The position numbers were made by a program, and so were the translations under genes. A stretch of 62,000 nt of DNA, taken from the NCBI GenBank assembly GCA_905221605.1, contig CAJNDS010000480.1, positions 704,939 to 766,938 of the forward strand, in the 5' to 3' direction. The notes below the pieces were generated by a model. That model ran no database searches. It was not told the origin of the DNA and saw only the letters and a list, made by a program, of their open reading frames with translations. Below are positions 33,365 to 43,486 of this stretch, in pieces (within the stretch, counting starts at the first letter, position 1; each line of letters begins with the position of its first letter). Source of the stretch: Symbiodinium natans. Taxonomy: Eukaryota; Sar; Dinophyceae; Suessiales; Symbiodiniaceae.

Positions 33365-33505
33365 GGTTTAGGGTTTAGGGTTTAGGGTTTAGGGTTTAGG
33401 GTTTAGGGTTTAGGGTTTAGGGTTTAGGGTTTAGGGTTTAGGGTTTAGGGTTTAGGGTTTAGAGTTTAGGGTTTAGGGTTTAGGGTTTAGGGTTTAGGGT
33501 TTAGG
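33365..33505 (+). repeat. telomere-unit block (TTTAGGG)
   Basis: Twenty units with a single GAG variant. Among the longest uniform blocks. Confidence 0.93.
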
Positions 33506-33607
33506 CCAAAAACCCACAGGCTTAGGAAGCGTTGGGGTCTCGGGCTTAAGACCCTGTCCCCAACCGGAATGGGCTGTCATCGGGACTTTGTTGGTTTTTG
33601 AACCCTA

Positions 33608-33742
33608 AGCGTCCATGTACCTCATTATTGTCCGTAAACCCTAAACCCTAAACCCTAAACCCTAAACCCTACACCCTACATCCTACACCCTACACCCTAA
33701 ACCCTAAACCCTAAACCCTATTTAGGTACATGGACCCTTACT
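33608..33742. mobile_element. family B ends around a telomere-unit core
   Basis: GTCCATGTACCTCATTATTG at the left and TTTAGGTACATGGACCCTTA at the right are family B termini. The centre (33637-33720) is CCCTAAA with a patch of CCCTACA variants. The normal family B core is missing. Confidence 0.65.
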
Positions 33743-33763
33743 GTTAGTTATCATGGAGACCAG

Positions 33764-33833
33764 GCGGCGCAGTGGCGATGATCGCAAGGCGCTGTCTGCA
33801 TTGAAGGTGGCAGCCGAGGACGGGTTTGAGAAG
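33764..33833 (+). CDS. coiled-coil exon following 32604-32665
   Basis: GACCAG acceptor; the first G completes the Arg codon left by the previous exon. It then reads RRSGDDRKALSALK and VAAEDGFEK. A GT donor inside (AAG|GTGGCA near 33806) is an alternative end. Confidence 0.5.
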
Positions 33834-34603
33834 CAAGGGTTTAGGGTTTAGAGTTTAGGGTTTAGGGTGTAGGATTTAAGGTCCTTACTAGTTCTTACAT
33901 TCGGAATTTAGGGAACTAGGTGCCCTACACAGTCCATTAGGGAAAGGCTTAGATGTAGGAGCTATGAGGTGCCCATATCCCAACTTAACTCCTTATTCAG
34001 AACCAGCAAGGCTTCTGGATACAGCTATGTTTCCCTTTTTTAGATCCTTTGTTGCAGGGCTAGAAGACAAACGGTCCTTAGACTATTGCCGTACATTCCA
34101 AACCCACAAACCCTGTGTTCAGGGTTTAGGGTTCAGGGTGTAGGGTTTAGGGTTTGGGGTTTCGGGCAGCTGAGTCCATGGCAAACTGCTTTCGGTTGGG
34201 GGGTCGACCAAAACCCTGTAACAAGCCTTCCTGGGAGTAAATGGCTTTAGGGCTTATAGGGCGTAGGGTCATAGGGTTCAGAGACCAGGCCCCCCCCCAT
34301 AATAGGTTTTAGATGTTGATCCAACGCCTTCGTGGCGAGAAGTTTCGAGCCTTTAAATCCCAAAACCTACATGAACCCTAAACTCTAAACCTTAAACCCT
34401 AAACACGAAACCCAGTTAAGATGAGGATGTGAACGGCTTTGTGGTTTAAGTTGGGTTTAGGGTTTCGGGTTGAGGGTTTAGGGTTTAGGTTTAGGGTTTA
34501 GGGCTTAGGGCTTAGGGTTTAGGGTTATAGGGTTTAGAGTTTAGCCCTCCGAGTTTTGGGTTAGGGTTTATGCGGTTTAGGGTGGCTGTTGCAGTTTGTG
34601 CAG

Positions 34604-34627
34604 GAGGCGATCAGCCGGGTGCAGAAG
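34604..34627 (+). CDS. candidate mini-exon, 8 codons
   Basis: TTTGTGCAG acceptor, EAISRVQK, donor AAG|GCTCGG. It may extend to a GT donor near 34650. Confidence 0.4.
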
Positions 34628-35192
34628 GCTCGGATCGGATCCGATCGAGGTTCCGTAGGCTTAGGGTTCAAGGTTCAGGGTTTAGGGTTTAGGGTTTAGG
34701 ATTTGGGGTTCAGGCCCAGGGGTCAGGGTTCAGGGTTCAGGGTTCAGGGTTCAGGGTTCAGGGTTCAGGGTTTAGGGTTTAGGGTTTAGGGTTTAGGGTT
34801 TAGGGCGTGGCACCAGACAAGCCTTACTTTTGGTTTACAGTAGGGTGGGGGTTAAGGGTTAAACCCTAAACCCTAAACCCTAGTGTTTAGGCTCGGATCC
34901 TCGAGGTAAGCCTGCAACGTTTCCCAATGCCGCGGGTTTGGGGTTTAGGGTTGAGGGTTTAGGGTTGAGGGCTGAGGGTTTAGGGTCTAGGGTATAGGGT
35001 TTAGGGTTAACTTCCACCTGCAACAAGACAGCACCAAGCGGCTTTGGGCAGGTTGGATATGTAGGGCTTTGCAGCTTCACGAAGGGGCTTCAGGAATTTG
35101 GGTCCTTCGGGCGTAGCGGCGTAACAGCGTAAGGGCTTGAGGGCTTACAAGGTATCGGAAGCCCAATCAGGGAGGTTGAGGTGAAGCCCTGA

Positions 35193-35282
35193 CTAGTTTA
35201 GGGTTTAGGGTTTAGGGTTTAGGGTTTAGGGTTTAGGGTTTAGGGTTTAGGGTATTAGGGTTTAGGGTTTAGGGTTTAGGGA
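35193..35282 (+). repeat. telomere-unit block (TTTAGGG)
   Basis: About 12 units with one GGGTATTAG slip. Confidence 0.9.
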
Positions 35283-35404
35283 AGCGTTTGTGGTTGTATG
35301 CGTTTAGGGTTAAGGGTATTTAGGGCTCTGGGTTTAGTAGCTGCCCCGCATCATACAGGACGTTGTCAATGGGGCTGCCCTACATCTAAGATGGATTTTT
35401 CCAG

Positions 35405-35576
35405 GCCTCTCTACAAGAGTCTTGAACGGAATGCCTTTGAACCTCTTCCCTTCGGAGGGTGACAAACGGCCATTCAGGGCAAACACCAATCCCTACTCTC
35501 AGCTTCGAGACGAGCATGCACTGGGAATACTGGATGCAGAAATCCAGATGCTTCAGCGTGCCTCCAAGCTCTACAG
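35405..35576 (+). CDS. exon of unknown gene
   Basis: A good acceptor (TTTTTCCAG) opens a frame that stays open to 35676. The peptide includes NGMPLNLFPSEGDKRPF and later NPYSQLRDEHALGILDAEIQ, MLQRASKLYR, a mostly helical sequence. The donor CTACAG|GTACC at 35577 is the likeliest end; a later GC donor near 35618 would add YQAMAEEKADMAMG. It is one of the longest single exons in this half. No family is recognised. Confidence 0.55.
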
Positions 35577-35774
35577 GTACCAGGCGATGGCAGAAGAGAA
35601 GGCAGACATGGCCATGGGAGGCGTTTATCGCCTAAAGTTTGTTGCGGGCCCGATTGCAGTACCGTGGTTTGTTTAGATTGACATCTTTTCAGCGGTGCCA
35701 CGAGGGCGGTTCTCTAAGTTCGGGTCGAGTCCCTGTTGGGGATCGTTTCTAGGCACCCACAAAGGGAACCTAAT

Positions 35775-36018
35775 TAAACCCTAAACCCTAAACCCTAAAC
35801 CCTACACCCTAAACCCAAAACCCTAAACCCTAAGAATCAAGGATCAAGGATCCTCCATCGCAACCCCAAATACAGAAGGCCCTAAACCCTAAGCCCTAAA
35901 CCCTGAATCCTAAACCCTAAACCCTAAGCCCCAAACCCTAAACCCCAAACCCCAAACCCTAAACCCTAAACCCTAAACCCTGAACCCGAAACCCTAAACC
36001 CTAAACCCTAAACCCTAA
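35775..36018 (-). repeat. degenerate telomere-unit field (CCCTAAA)
   Basis: CCCTAAA with CCCGAAA, CCCCAAA and CCCTGAA variants. It ends in GCTGCCAGCACCAG, a possible acceptor for a weak open stretch to about 36080 that I do not call. Confidence 0.8.
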
Positions 36019-36375
36019 GCTGCCAGCACCAGGCGGCTGATGGTGCGAATGCAAACAAAGGCTCGGCCGAGGACTCGTCTAGGGTTTAGGATTTAGGGTT
36101 TAGGGTTTAGGGTTCAGGGTTTAGGGTTTTGGGTTTAGGGTTTTGTGTTCAGGGTTGAGGGGTTAGGGTTTAGGATTTAGCGTTTCGGGTTTAGGGTTTA
36201 GGGCTTAGGGTAGCAAGCGCTGCCCTGTTTACGGGTCCAGGGTTTACCGGCACAGTTTTCGTTGCTGGCAAGAGATCCCTTTTACGACAAATGATGTGTC
36301 CGTACGTGTATCGAGCTGCCACCTCGCCCTCGTACGCCTTGAAAACAACTCCCATTGCAACCCTAACCCCTAAAC

Positions 36376-36376
36376 C

Positions 36377-36443
<67 letters not shown>

Positions 36444-36466
36444 ACCCTAAAACCCTCAACCCTCAA
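36376..36466 (-). repeat. homogeneous CCCTCAA variant array
   Basis: About 12 uniform CCCTCAA units, next to normal CCCTAAA. A point variant of the telomere unit spread as a block. Confidence 0.9.
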
Positions 36467-36752
36467 CCCTAAAACCCGAAACCCTAAACCCAATCCTAAG
36501 CTCTTGAATCCCTTTAAGGCCCCTCGCTCAAAGAGCCCCGAACTCTACAGTCACCCCTAGAATCCTCAGCTCCAAACCCTAAGGTCAGCCCGAAACCTGA
36601 AGCGCCCTCAGCCCTTTCCCCACCCCCCACAAAAAAAAGCGTCATTATCCTCAAAACTCTCAGCCTCAGAAGCCCCACCCTAAACCCTAAACCCTAAACC
36701 CCTAAACCCCTAAACCCCTAAACCCTAAACCCTAAACCCCAACAAACCCCAG

Positions 36753-36830
36753 GACCGCCAAATTGCAGCAGTGGCTGCCTTCCACGCCATGCCACTTACC
36801 GCGAAGCTCCGCATTTTGGCCCAGGAGAAG
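36753..36830 (+). CDS. phase-0 mini-exon, 26 codons
   Basis: CCCCAG acceptor at the end of a CCCTAAA block, then DRQIAAVAAFHAMPLTAK and LRILAQEK, then donor AAG|GCGAGA. Its 78 nt equals the length of the exons at 50511 and 54821, hinting at a duplicated exon module. Confidence 0.6.
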
Positions 36831-36898
36831 GCGAGAATTCAGGATCTTTTCGGGGTTCAGGGTGTAGGGTTTAGGGTGTAGGGTTTAGGGTTGAGGGT

Positions 36899-36984
36899 GT
36901 TAGGGTGTTTGGGTTTTTGGGTGTTAGGGTGTTAGGGTGTTAGGGTGTTAGGGTGTTAGGGTGTTAGGGTGTTAGGGTGTTAGG
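36899..36984 (+). repeat. homogeneous 8-bp GGGTGTTA array
   Basis: About ten uniform units of an eight-base derivative. Confidence 0.9.
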
Positions 36985-37409
36985 GTTGAGGCTTCTGTTC
37001 CTGAAGCCCCAGACCCTGTAGAAAGTTTTCGGGGTGTAAGGCTGGGTCTTAGAGTTTAGGGTTTTGTGGGTGTCAAGGTTATTTGGACTGCAAAAAACCA
37101 TCCAGAATACTCACCTGCAGACCAACTAAAGCCCAACGTATATCGGCAACGCGTGCTGATGGGTGCGATGAGGGTGTGGTGCCACAGAATCAGAAGTCTT
37201 GGGAATGCTTTGGCAGTGTTTCATGGGTTTAGGGTTTAGGGTTTAGGGTTTAGGGTTTAGGGTTTAGGGTTTAGGGTTTGGGGTTGAGGATTCCGGGTAC
37301 TGAGACAGCTTGGGTCGATCAGTAGGCTGAAGCGCTGGCCGCCCTAAACCCTTATAGACCCTGAAGCCTAAACCCTTAAGTAACACCCTAAACTCAACCC
37401 TAAACCCTA

Positions 37410-37452
37410 AACCCTAAACCCTAAACCCTAAACCCTAAACCCTAAACCCCTA
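37410..37452 (-). repeat. telomere-unit block (CCCTAAA)
   Basis: About six units followed by CCCCTAAACCCTTAAG. Confidence 0.85.
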
Positions 37453-37580
37453 AACCCTTAAGTAACCCAGGATGGACGCACCGAAAGCCTGAAATCAGAC
37501 CTTCCAGCCCTTCAAGGCCTTGCTTGAAAGCCCCATGACGCCCAGAGAACCTACGGACCCTTGCAAGCCTTAGACAAAAA

Positions 37581-37695
37581 CCCTAAACGGTTTAGGGTTT
37601 AGGGTTTAGGGTTTAGGGTTTAGGGTTTAGGGTTTAGGGTTTAGGGTTTAGGGTTTAGGGTTTAGGGTTTAGGGTTTAGGGTTTAGGGTTTAGGG
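37581..37695. repeat. telomere units in back-to-back orientation
   Basis: CCCTAAAC abuts GGTTTAGGG at 37581-37596, followed by 15 perfect TTTAGGG units. This C-strand-then-G-strand order is the opposite of an end-to-end chromosome fusion. Confidence 0.9.
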
Positions 37696-37964
37696 CTCAA
37701 TCCGTAGAGAAACCTAAAAACCCTCAAGCCTAAGCATATCCCAAAAAGCCCTGCAACCCCAATTCCCAAATGAGGTTTCCAAAAAACGGGGGTACCTTGT
37801 CCCCTATTTTCCTAAACCCTATACCCTAAGACCTAAACCCTTAACCCTAAACCCTAAACCCCCCAAATCGCTCCAGAAAGCCTCCGCGGCGCTCCTCGGC
37901 GGCAGCTTCCTGCTTGGCACCCTGGCGATGCTCGGCATTTGCCTGGAGGCCAGCTAGGGTTTAG

Positions 37965-38132
37965 GGTTTAGGGTTTAGGGTGTAGGGTGTAGGGTGTAGG
38001 GTTTAGGGTTTAGGGTTTAGGGTTCAGGGTTCAGGTTTTAGGGTTTAGGTTTAGGGTTTAGGGTTTAGGGTTTAGGGTTTAGGGTTTAGGGTTTAGGGTT
38101 TAGGTTTTAGGGTTTAGGGTTTAGAGTTTAGT
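37965..38132 (+). repeat. telomere-unit block with GGGTGTA variants
   Basis: TTTAGGG with three GGGTGTA units and several TTTTAGG slips. A short open stretch lies before it (37875-37960) but its strand cannot be decided. Confidence 0.85.
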
Positions 38133-38237
38133 GTACCCTAGACCCCAAACCCCATACCCCAGTGGGCCCTCAACCCACAACCCAAAACATACCTCCACCC
38201 GCAGCAGTCCTGAACCCTGAAAACCCTGCACCCTAGA

Positions 38238-38338
38238 CTTACTAGTTGAATGAGTACACTTTCTTTATTTGTGATACTATAATTCCCTTTCGAACTGAAA
38301 GTGTACACTTCTGTGGGCTTATGAACTCAGCAACTAAG
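38238..38338. mobile_element. family L inverted-repeat element, TAGA duplication
   Basis: CTTACTAGTTGA and TCAGCAACTAAG termini, inner pair AGTACACTTTC and GAAAGTGTACACT, flanked by TAGA on both sides (38234-38237 and 38339-38342). About 101 bp and not related in interior to the other families, yet it has the same CTT...AAG ends. Confidence 0.75.
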
Positions 38339-38437
38339 TAGATGGAATCACTGATCCCTGGAAGTCCGTCCTAAACCCTTGAAAGCCTGAATCACAAAAG
38401 TCGGCACCCAAGCCCGGAACTCTGCAATCAAGCTTTC

Positions 38438-38833
38438 CCCTCCCCCCCCTCCCCCCCTCCCCCCCCACCACCCCTCCCCACCCCCCCACTCCCCCCACCC
38501 CACCCACCCCCCCCCCCCCCCATCCCCCCTCCCTCCCCCCCTCCCCCCCCCCACCCCCACCCCCCCCACTCCCCCCACCCCCCCCCTCCCCAACCCCCCG
38601 CCCCCCCCACTCCCCCCACTCCCCCCCCCATCCACTACCTCCCACCCCCCCCCCCCCCCCCCTCCCCCCACCCTCCCCCCACGTCCCCCCCCACCTCCCC
38701 CCCCCCCCCACCCCCCCCAGCACCCCCCCTTCCCCACTCCCCCTCGCCCCCCTCCCCCTTCACCCCCCCACTTCCCTCACCCCCCCCCGTCCCCCCCCGA
38801 CCCCCCCACTCCCCCCTCCCCCCTCCCCCCCCA
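38438..38833 (-). repeat. C-rich homopolymer-like tract
   Basis: Nearly 400 bp of C runs broken by single A or T. Glycine-rich frames on the minus strand are artefacts. Confidence 0.92.
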
Positions 38834-39888
38834 CAAAAAAAAATCTGCGCAAGAGCCTTCCTGAACCCGCAACACCCTGCGCTTCAACTCCAAAATGGGT
38901 TGTAGGGTTTATGGGATTTAGGGTCTATTTGTCAGGTTTATAGGGTTGACAGAGTTTACAACAGGGGTTCTGGGCTTCTTAGGGTATGGAGGGTTGAGGC
39001 TTTCTCTCGCAGGTTGTGAGAGTTTAGGGACGATTCCGCGGCTTAGGGAACTGCCCGGGGACTGTCTGGCGTTCAATCCGAAGCTTTTCACGAAGTTCAA
39101 AACTCGACATTTGCGGGTTTCCGAAATTAGGGGTATCTGTCTGTCGATCTCCGTCTGTTTGATGTTAGAGTTTAGTGGTTGTGGACATTCGCCAAAAAAC
39201 CGAAATCTTTAAGACCATTTAGGATTTAGGGTTTAGGGATATATTCCCGAAACATCCTAAAACCCATAGAACCCTTAGATCCAAATGCCCAAGCCCTGTC
39301 TGCTGGCAGATCTACACCGCCTGGGGCTGCAGGCTGCAGTGCTCGTAGGGTTTAGGGTTTCGGGTTTGGGGTGTAGGGTTTGGGGTTTTAGGGTTTTAGG
39401 GTTTTAGGGTTTCAGGGTCTTAGGGTTTTAGGGTTTTAGGGTTTTAGGGTTTTTGGGTTTTTGGGTTTAGGGTTTATGGCTGAAACCCAAAAGTAACTGT
39501 CAAGAGACCGGGCTCTGCACACCTGCAGCTGGGATGCTATGCGTTGAGCACGCGCACTGCTAAACCCTGAACCCGGCCTAAACCCTAAACCCTAAACCCT
39601 AAACCCTAAACCCTAAACCCTAGACCCTAGACCCTAAACTCTAAACCCTAAACCTAAACCCTAACCCTAAACCCTAACCCTAATTAAGCCCAACCCCCTA
39701 AACCCCCAAGAGCGGCGCAACATCGATGCAGCGGCACTTTAGAGCGGTGACAGAGAAAGATGCGTCTGGCAACCCTGCACTTCTCGGTTCTTCATGGGGA
39801 ACCGGGGGCGGGGTGGTTAGGGTTTACTTTAGGGTCTAGGGTCTAGGGTCTAGGTTTTGGGGTACCCTATATAGCCCCTTAAATGGTC

Positions 39889-40209
39889 ATATGGGGGGGG
39901 GGGGGGTGGGGGGGGGGGTGGGGGGGGGGTGGGGGGGGGGGGGGGGGTGGGGGGGGGGGGGTGGGGGGGGGGGGGGGGGGGGGGTGGGGGGGGGGGTGGG
40001 GGGGGGGGTGGGGGGGGGGGTGGGTGGGGGGGGGGGGGGGGGGGGTGGGGGGGGGGTGGGGGGGGGGGTTGGGGTGGGGGGGGGGGGGGGGGGGGGGGGG
40101 GTGGGGGGGGGGTGGGGGTGGGGGTGGGGGGGGGGTGGGGGGGGGGGGGTGGGGGGGGTGGGGGTGGGGGGTGGTGGGGGGGGGGGGGGGGTGGGGGGGG
40201 GGGGGGGGG
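39889..40209 (+). repeat. G-rich homopolymer-like tract
   Basis: About 320 bp of G runs broken almost only by single T. No A or C occurs from about 39895 to 40208. Strong quadruplex potential. Confidence 0.93.
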
Positions 40210-40229
40210 ATTTTTAAGTCCCCTTCGTT

Positions 40230-41170
40230 AGTGCGGGTTGCAGGGTGCCCCCTGGGGACTATATGAACCCTTAAAGAGGTTTAGGGGTTGGGGTCTATGC
40301 ACCTTCGTGGGGATCGCAGAAGCATGGTGTAAATGATCCCAAAAAGTTGGAAGGGTTCGTTTGTGCTCAAGGTTTCAGGGCATCCGAAATCTGAAGAGGC
40401 AGTTTCGGAGGGAAAAACCCCAACTTAGAACCGCCCTGCATTGTTGAGCTTTCTGCGGTTTGTGGTTGAAATGGTTGAGGGTTTTCGTTTTTTAGATGTG
40501 TCACGGTGGCTAGGTTTTGCTGGAATCAACTCTGCCCTCTCAGACATCTCAATGAGTCATTGTCGAAACTGCATGAAGGGAGGATTATACGGAGAAGACC
40601 TATACAGTAGGTATATATGTATATACAAACAAAGACAAACACATGTAAATTTAAATATAAATATGAATATAAATAAAAATATAAGTATAAATAGATACAT
40701 ATATATATATACACATATATATATATATACGTGTGTATCTGTTACATAGACATACATGCATACATATTTTGCACATACTATAATTTGTGTCGTTACTATG
40801 TTGGTGCATGTATGGTTATGAAAGGTGTTCAGACTTTGCGCTCAGAGGCCACATCACTCCCCGACACACGGATTCGGCTTTTCCATACAGAGCTTACAGG
40901 GCTCATGGTCTGATGCGCGCACTCGGGTTTCCACATTTCTTGGGGGTTAACCCCCCCCCCCCCCCAAAAAAAAAAAAAAAACACACACACACACACACCT
41001 GAAAAAGCTTCCCGATTCGGGTAGTTACCCTTGTAGCTGTCTGAAGGCTTTAAGAGGACATGAAGGATGATGGTCTAGGCTCCTGTTTTAGCATTTGGCC
41101 GGCCAGTGCTTTTGTGTGTGTTGTCTCTGTATGATTGCTTCCTGATGTATTTGGTGCATGGAGTCCTTCT
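40230..41170. other. unique stretch with AT-rich microsatellite core
   Basis: AAATATAAATA and ATATAT repeats at 40610-40735; poly-C, poly-A and an AC run at 40950-40998. Small ORFs come from the repeats. No gene called. Confidence 0.5.
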
Positions 41171-41177
41171 CAATAGC

Positions 41178-41312
41178 ACCTAAACCCTAAACCCTAAACC
41201 CGAAACCCGAAACCCTAAACCCTAAACCCTAAACCCTAAACCCTAAACCCTAAACCCTAAACCCTAAACCCTAAACCCTAAACCCTAACCGTAAACCCTA
41301 AACCCTAAACAC
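41178..41312 (-). repeat. telomere-unit block (CCCTAAA)
   Basis: About 18 units including two CCCGAAA variants. Confidence 0.92.
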
Positions 41313-41459
41313 TGATTGAGCATCCTGGAGACCCAAAGCCGACTCTTACACGCAGACCGCAGAGCCTTCGGGACCAAATGAACCCAACATGTGATCATGT
41401 ACCCTAAACCCTAAACCCTAATCCCTAAACCCTAAACCCTAAACCCTGCCAAAATCCCT

Positions 41460-41550
41460 CTAGCCCCCAACTGAGGGTATATGAGCCCTGTAATCCCTAC
41501 TTAAGGTATATGAGCCCTGTAACCCCCCGCTTGAGGTATATGAGCCCGGG
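41460..41550. repeat. tandem GAGGTATATGAGCCC repeat
   Basis: Three imperfect copies of a roughly 34-bp unit centred on GTATATGAGCCCTGTAA. The same GTATATGAGCC word occurs in the TDH intron 1 element (family H). Confidence 0.6.
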
Positions 41551-42722
41551 AACGGAGATCCGGACCCCAACAGCAAGCGCACCACCCGAAACCTTATGTC
41601 AATAGCACGCCCCCGCCCCCCCCCACCCCCCCGCCCTCCCTACCACAAACCAAACAAACCATACTCCAAACCCAAAACCCTAAACTCTAAACCCAAAACC
41701 CTAAACCCTAAACCCGAAACACCCCCAGCGCATGCAGCCCACAAGCTAGACCAACGTGCAACTCCACAACGAGACCTCACCTATCCCTGGTTCTTGAACC
41801 CCTAGACCTTAGGGTTTAGGGTTTTGGGTTTAGGGTTTAGGGTTTAGGGTTTAGGGGTAAACTCTGAACCCTCAACCCTCCTGCGTCGACTTCATGCGGC
41901 GCGATGCTGCCTCTGCGTATCGCAGCATCAGCGCGGGCCTTGTAGTTCACTTTTTGGGGGTACATGGTTTAGGGATTAGGGTTTAGGGTTCAGGATTTAG
42001 GGTTAGGGGAGATGATCACTCACATAAATACTCAACGAAGAGTACGCAACCCAAACAGAACTCCAATAAAGCGTCTAGGCAAGTCTGACAGTTTGGGGCC
42101 TGCAGTGTTTAAGACGGGAGGTCAGAAGTGAATCTGTATTGGTACTGCTTTAGGGTTCAGGGTTCGGGTTTAGGGTTTAGGGTTTAGGGTTTAGGGTTTA
42201 GGGGTTAGGGGTTAGGGGTTAGGGTTTAGGGTTTAGGGTTTAGCGTTGAGGGTTTAGGGTTTAGGGTTTAGGGTTTAGGGTTAGGGTTGCCTGTATCATC
42301 TGGTGTGGCGGACTGCTCGTTGCAAGCGGCGTAAAGGTGGGTGTCTTTGCATCACACGAGACAAAACGAGTCACAGCATTAACTCAGCGGTTTTGTTGCT
42401 CTGCCGTCTTGGAATGGTGTTGTTTCGGGTCTTTCGGGTTTAGGGTTTGGGGTCAGGCTACGAGATCTCTAGAGAATCTGGGCCCAACAATGTGGTTTAA
42501 GAGTTTCGTGCTCGTGGTTTGCCACAATCTAGATCTCTAAAGACTTTGGACCTTGTCTAAGCTTATTGTTTAGGGTTTAGGGGTTTAGGGTTTAGGGTTT
42601 AGGGTTTAGGGTTTAGGGTTTAGGGTTTAGGGTTTAGGGTGGGGGGGGGGGGCTCAGGTTCCCTCATAAACCCCCTTGAACCAAGAAGGGCACCCTGCTT
42701 ATTCCTAGGTCACTCTTGGGCC

Positions 42723-42846
42723 TACAGGGTGGGGCCCCCTAGTTATAAGTAGAGTTATAAGGGCCCTAAATTGGGTTATAAGGGCCCTAAATTGGGTTAT
42801 AAGTCCCTTAACTACAGTTAGTATAGTAAGGGGGCCCCACCCTGTA
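42723..42846. mobile_element. family D element, copy 2
   Basis: Essentially the sequence of the copy at 14813-14915 plus a 21-bp internal tandem duplication (GGGCCCTAAATTGGGTTATA and one more base). Termini TACAGGGTGGGGCCCCCTA and CCCCACCCTGTA are intact. Confidence 0.82.
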
Positions 42847-43079
42847 TGGTCATAAATCCCTATCACTCAACGCCTTAGACCGGCCCCTGTTCCAATATGT
42901 GCCTCAACCATCTGGTTTACTGACTCCTGCTAATGCATGAGTTTGCTCCTGCACCGAAAATGGTACCAGCTTTGAGGACCGCAACAATGTAGATGTGTCC
43001 GACGTTCTGAATCGATGGCATGCAGTAAAACAACAATAGCATAGCTTCTGTAAGAGCGTTCCTGACTACACTTAATATT

Positions 43080-43250
43080 CTGCGCAAGTCTGACATGTAC
43101 CGTCACCTGGGGTTTAGGATTATACTTCGTCAATAGTCTGCGCAGGTCTGACATGTATGTGTTTCCGTCACCTAGGGTTTAGGATTACACTTCGTCAATA
43201 GTCTGACATGTATAGTGTTTCCGTCCCCAGGGTTTAGGATTTATTCCATC
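43080..43250 (+). repeat. roughly 65-bp tandem repeat
   Basis: Three units containing GTCTGACATGTA, TTTCCGTCACC and AGGGTTTAGGATT, followed by CACTTCGTCAATA. A minisatellite that includes a telomere-like word. Confidence 0.75.
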
Positions 43251-43288
43251 AAGTAGGGGGAAGATGCAGATCTCACAGCTCAGACCTG

Positions 43289-43443
43289 AACTCTTAAACC
43301 CTAAACCCTAAACCTTAAACCCTCAACCCTCAACCCTCAACCCTAAACCCTAAACTCTAAACTCTAAACCCTAAACCCTAAACCCTAAACCCTAAACCCT
43401 AAACCCTAAACCCTAAACCCTAAACCCTAAACCCTAAACCCTC
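43289..43443 (-). repeat. telomere-unit block (CCCTAAA)
   Basis: About 20 units, with CCCTCAA and CTCTAAA variants at the start and perfect units after. Confidence 0.9.
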
Positions 43444-43486
43444 ACCTCCAACCTTAGTTGTACTTGGATGTTTGTTCGCTGCAGCT

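Noticed and set aside
35690-35760. tRNA-like stretch with GGGTCGAGTCCC
   Set aside because: No cloverleaf can be drawn; acceptor and anticodon stems are missing.
36376-36984. CRISPR-like array
   Set aside because: Units are 7-8 bp with no spacers; they are telomere-unit variants in a eukaryotic context.
37300-37345. Four-codon exon GCT GAA GCG CTG between TAG and GC
   Set aside because: Too short to distinguish from chance.
37875-37960. Open stretch on both strands between telomere blocks
   Set aside because: Both strands give plausible peptides and no splice or phase evidence decides.
38334-40266. Glycine/tryptophan-rich ORFs of 100-129 codons
   Set aside because: Pure product of G runs with single T; all frames are equally open.
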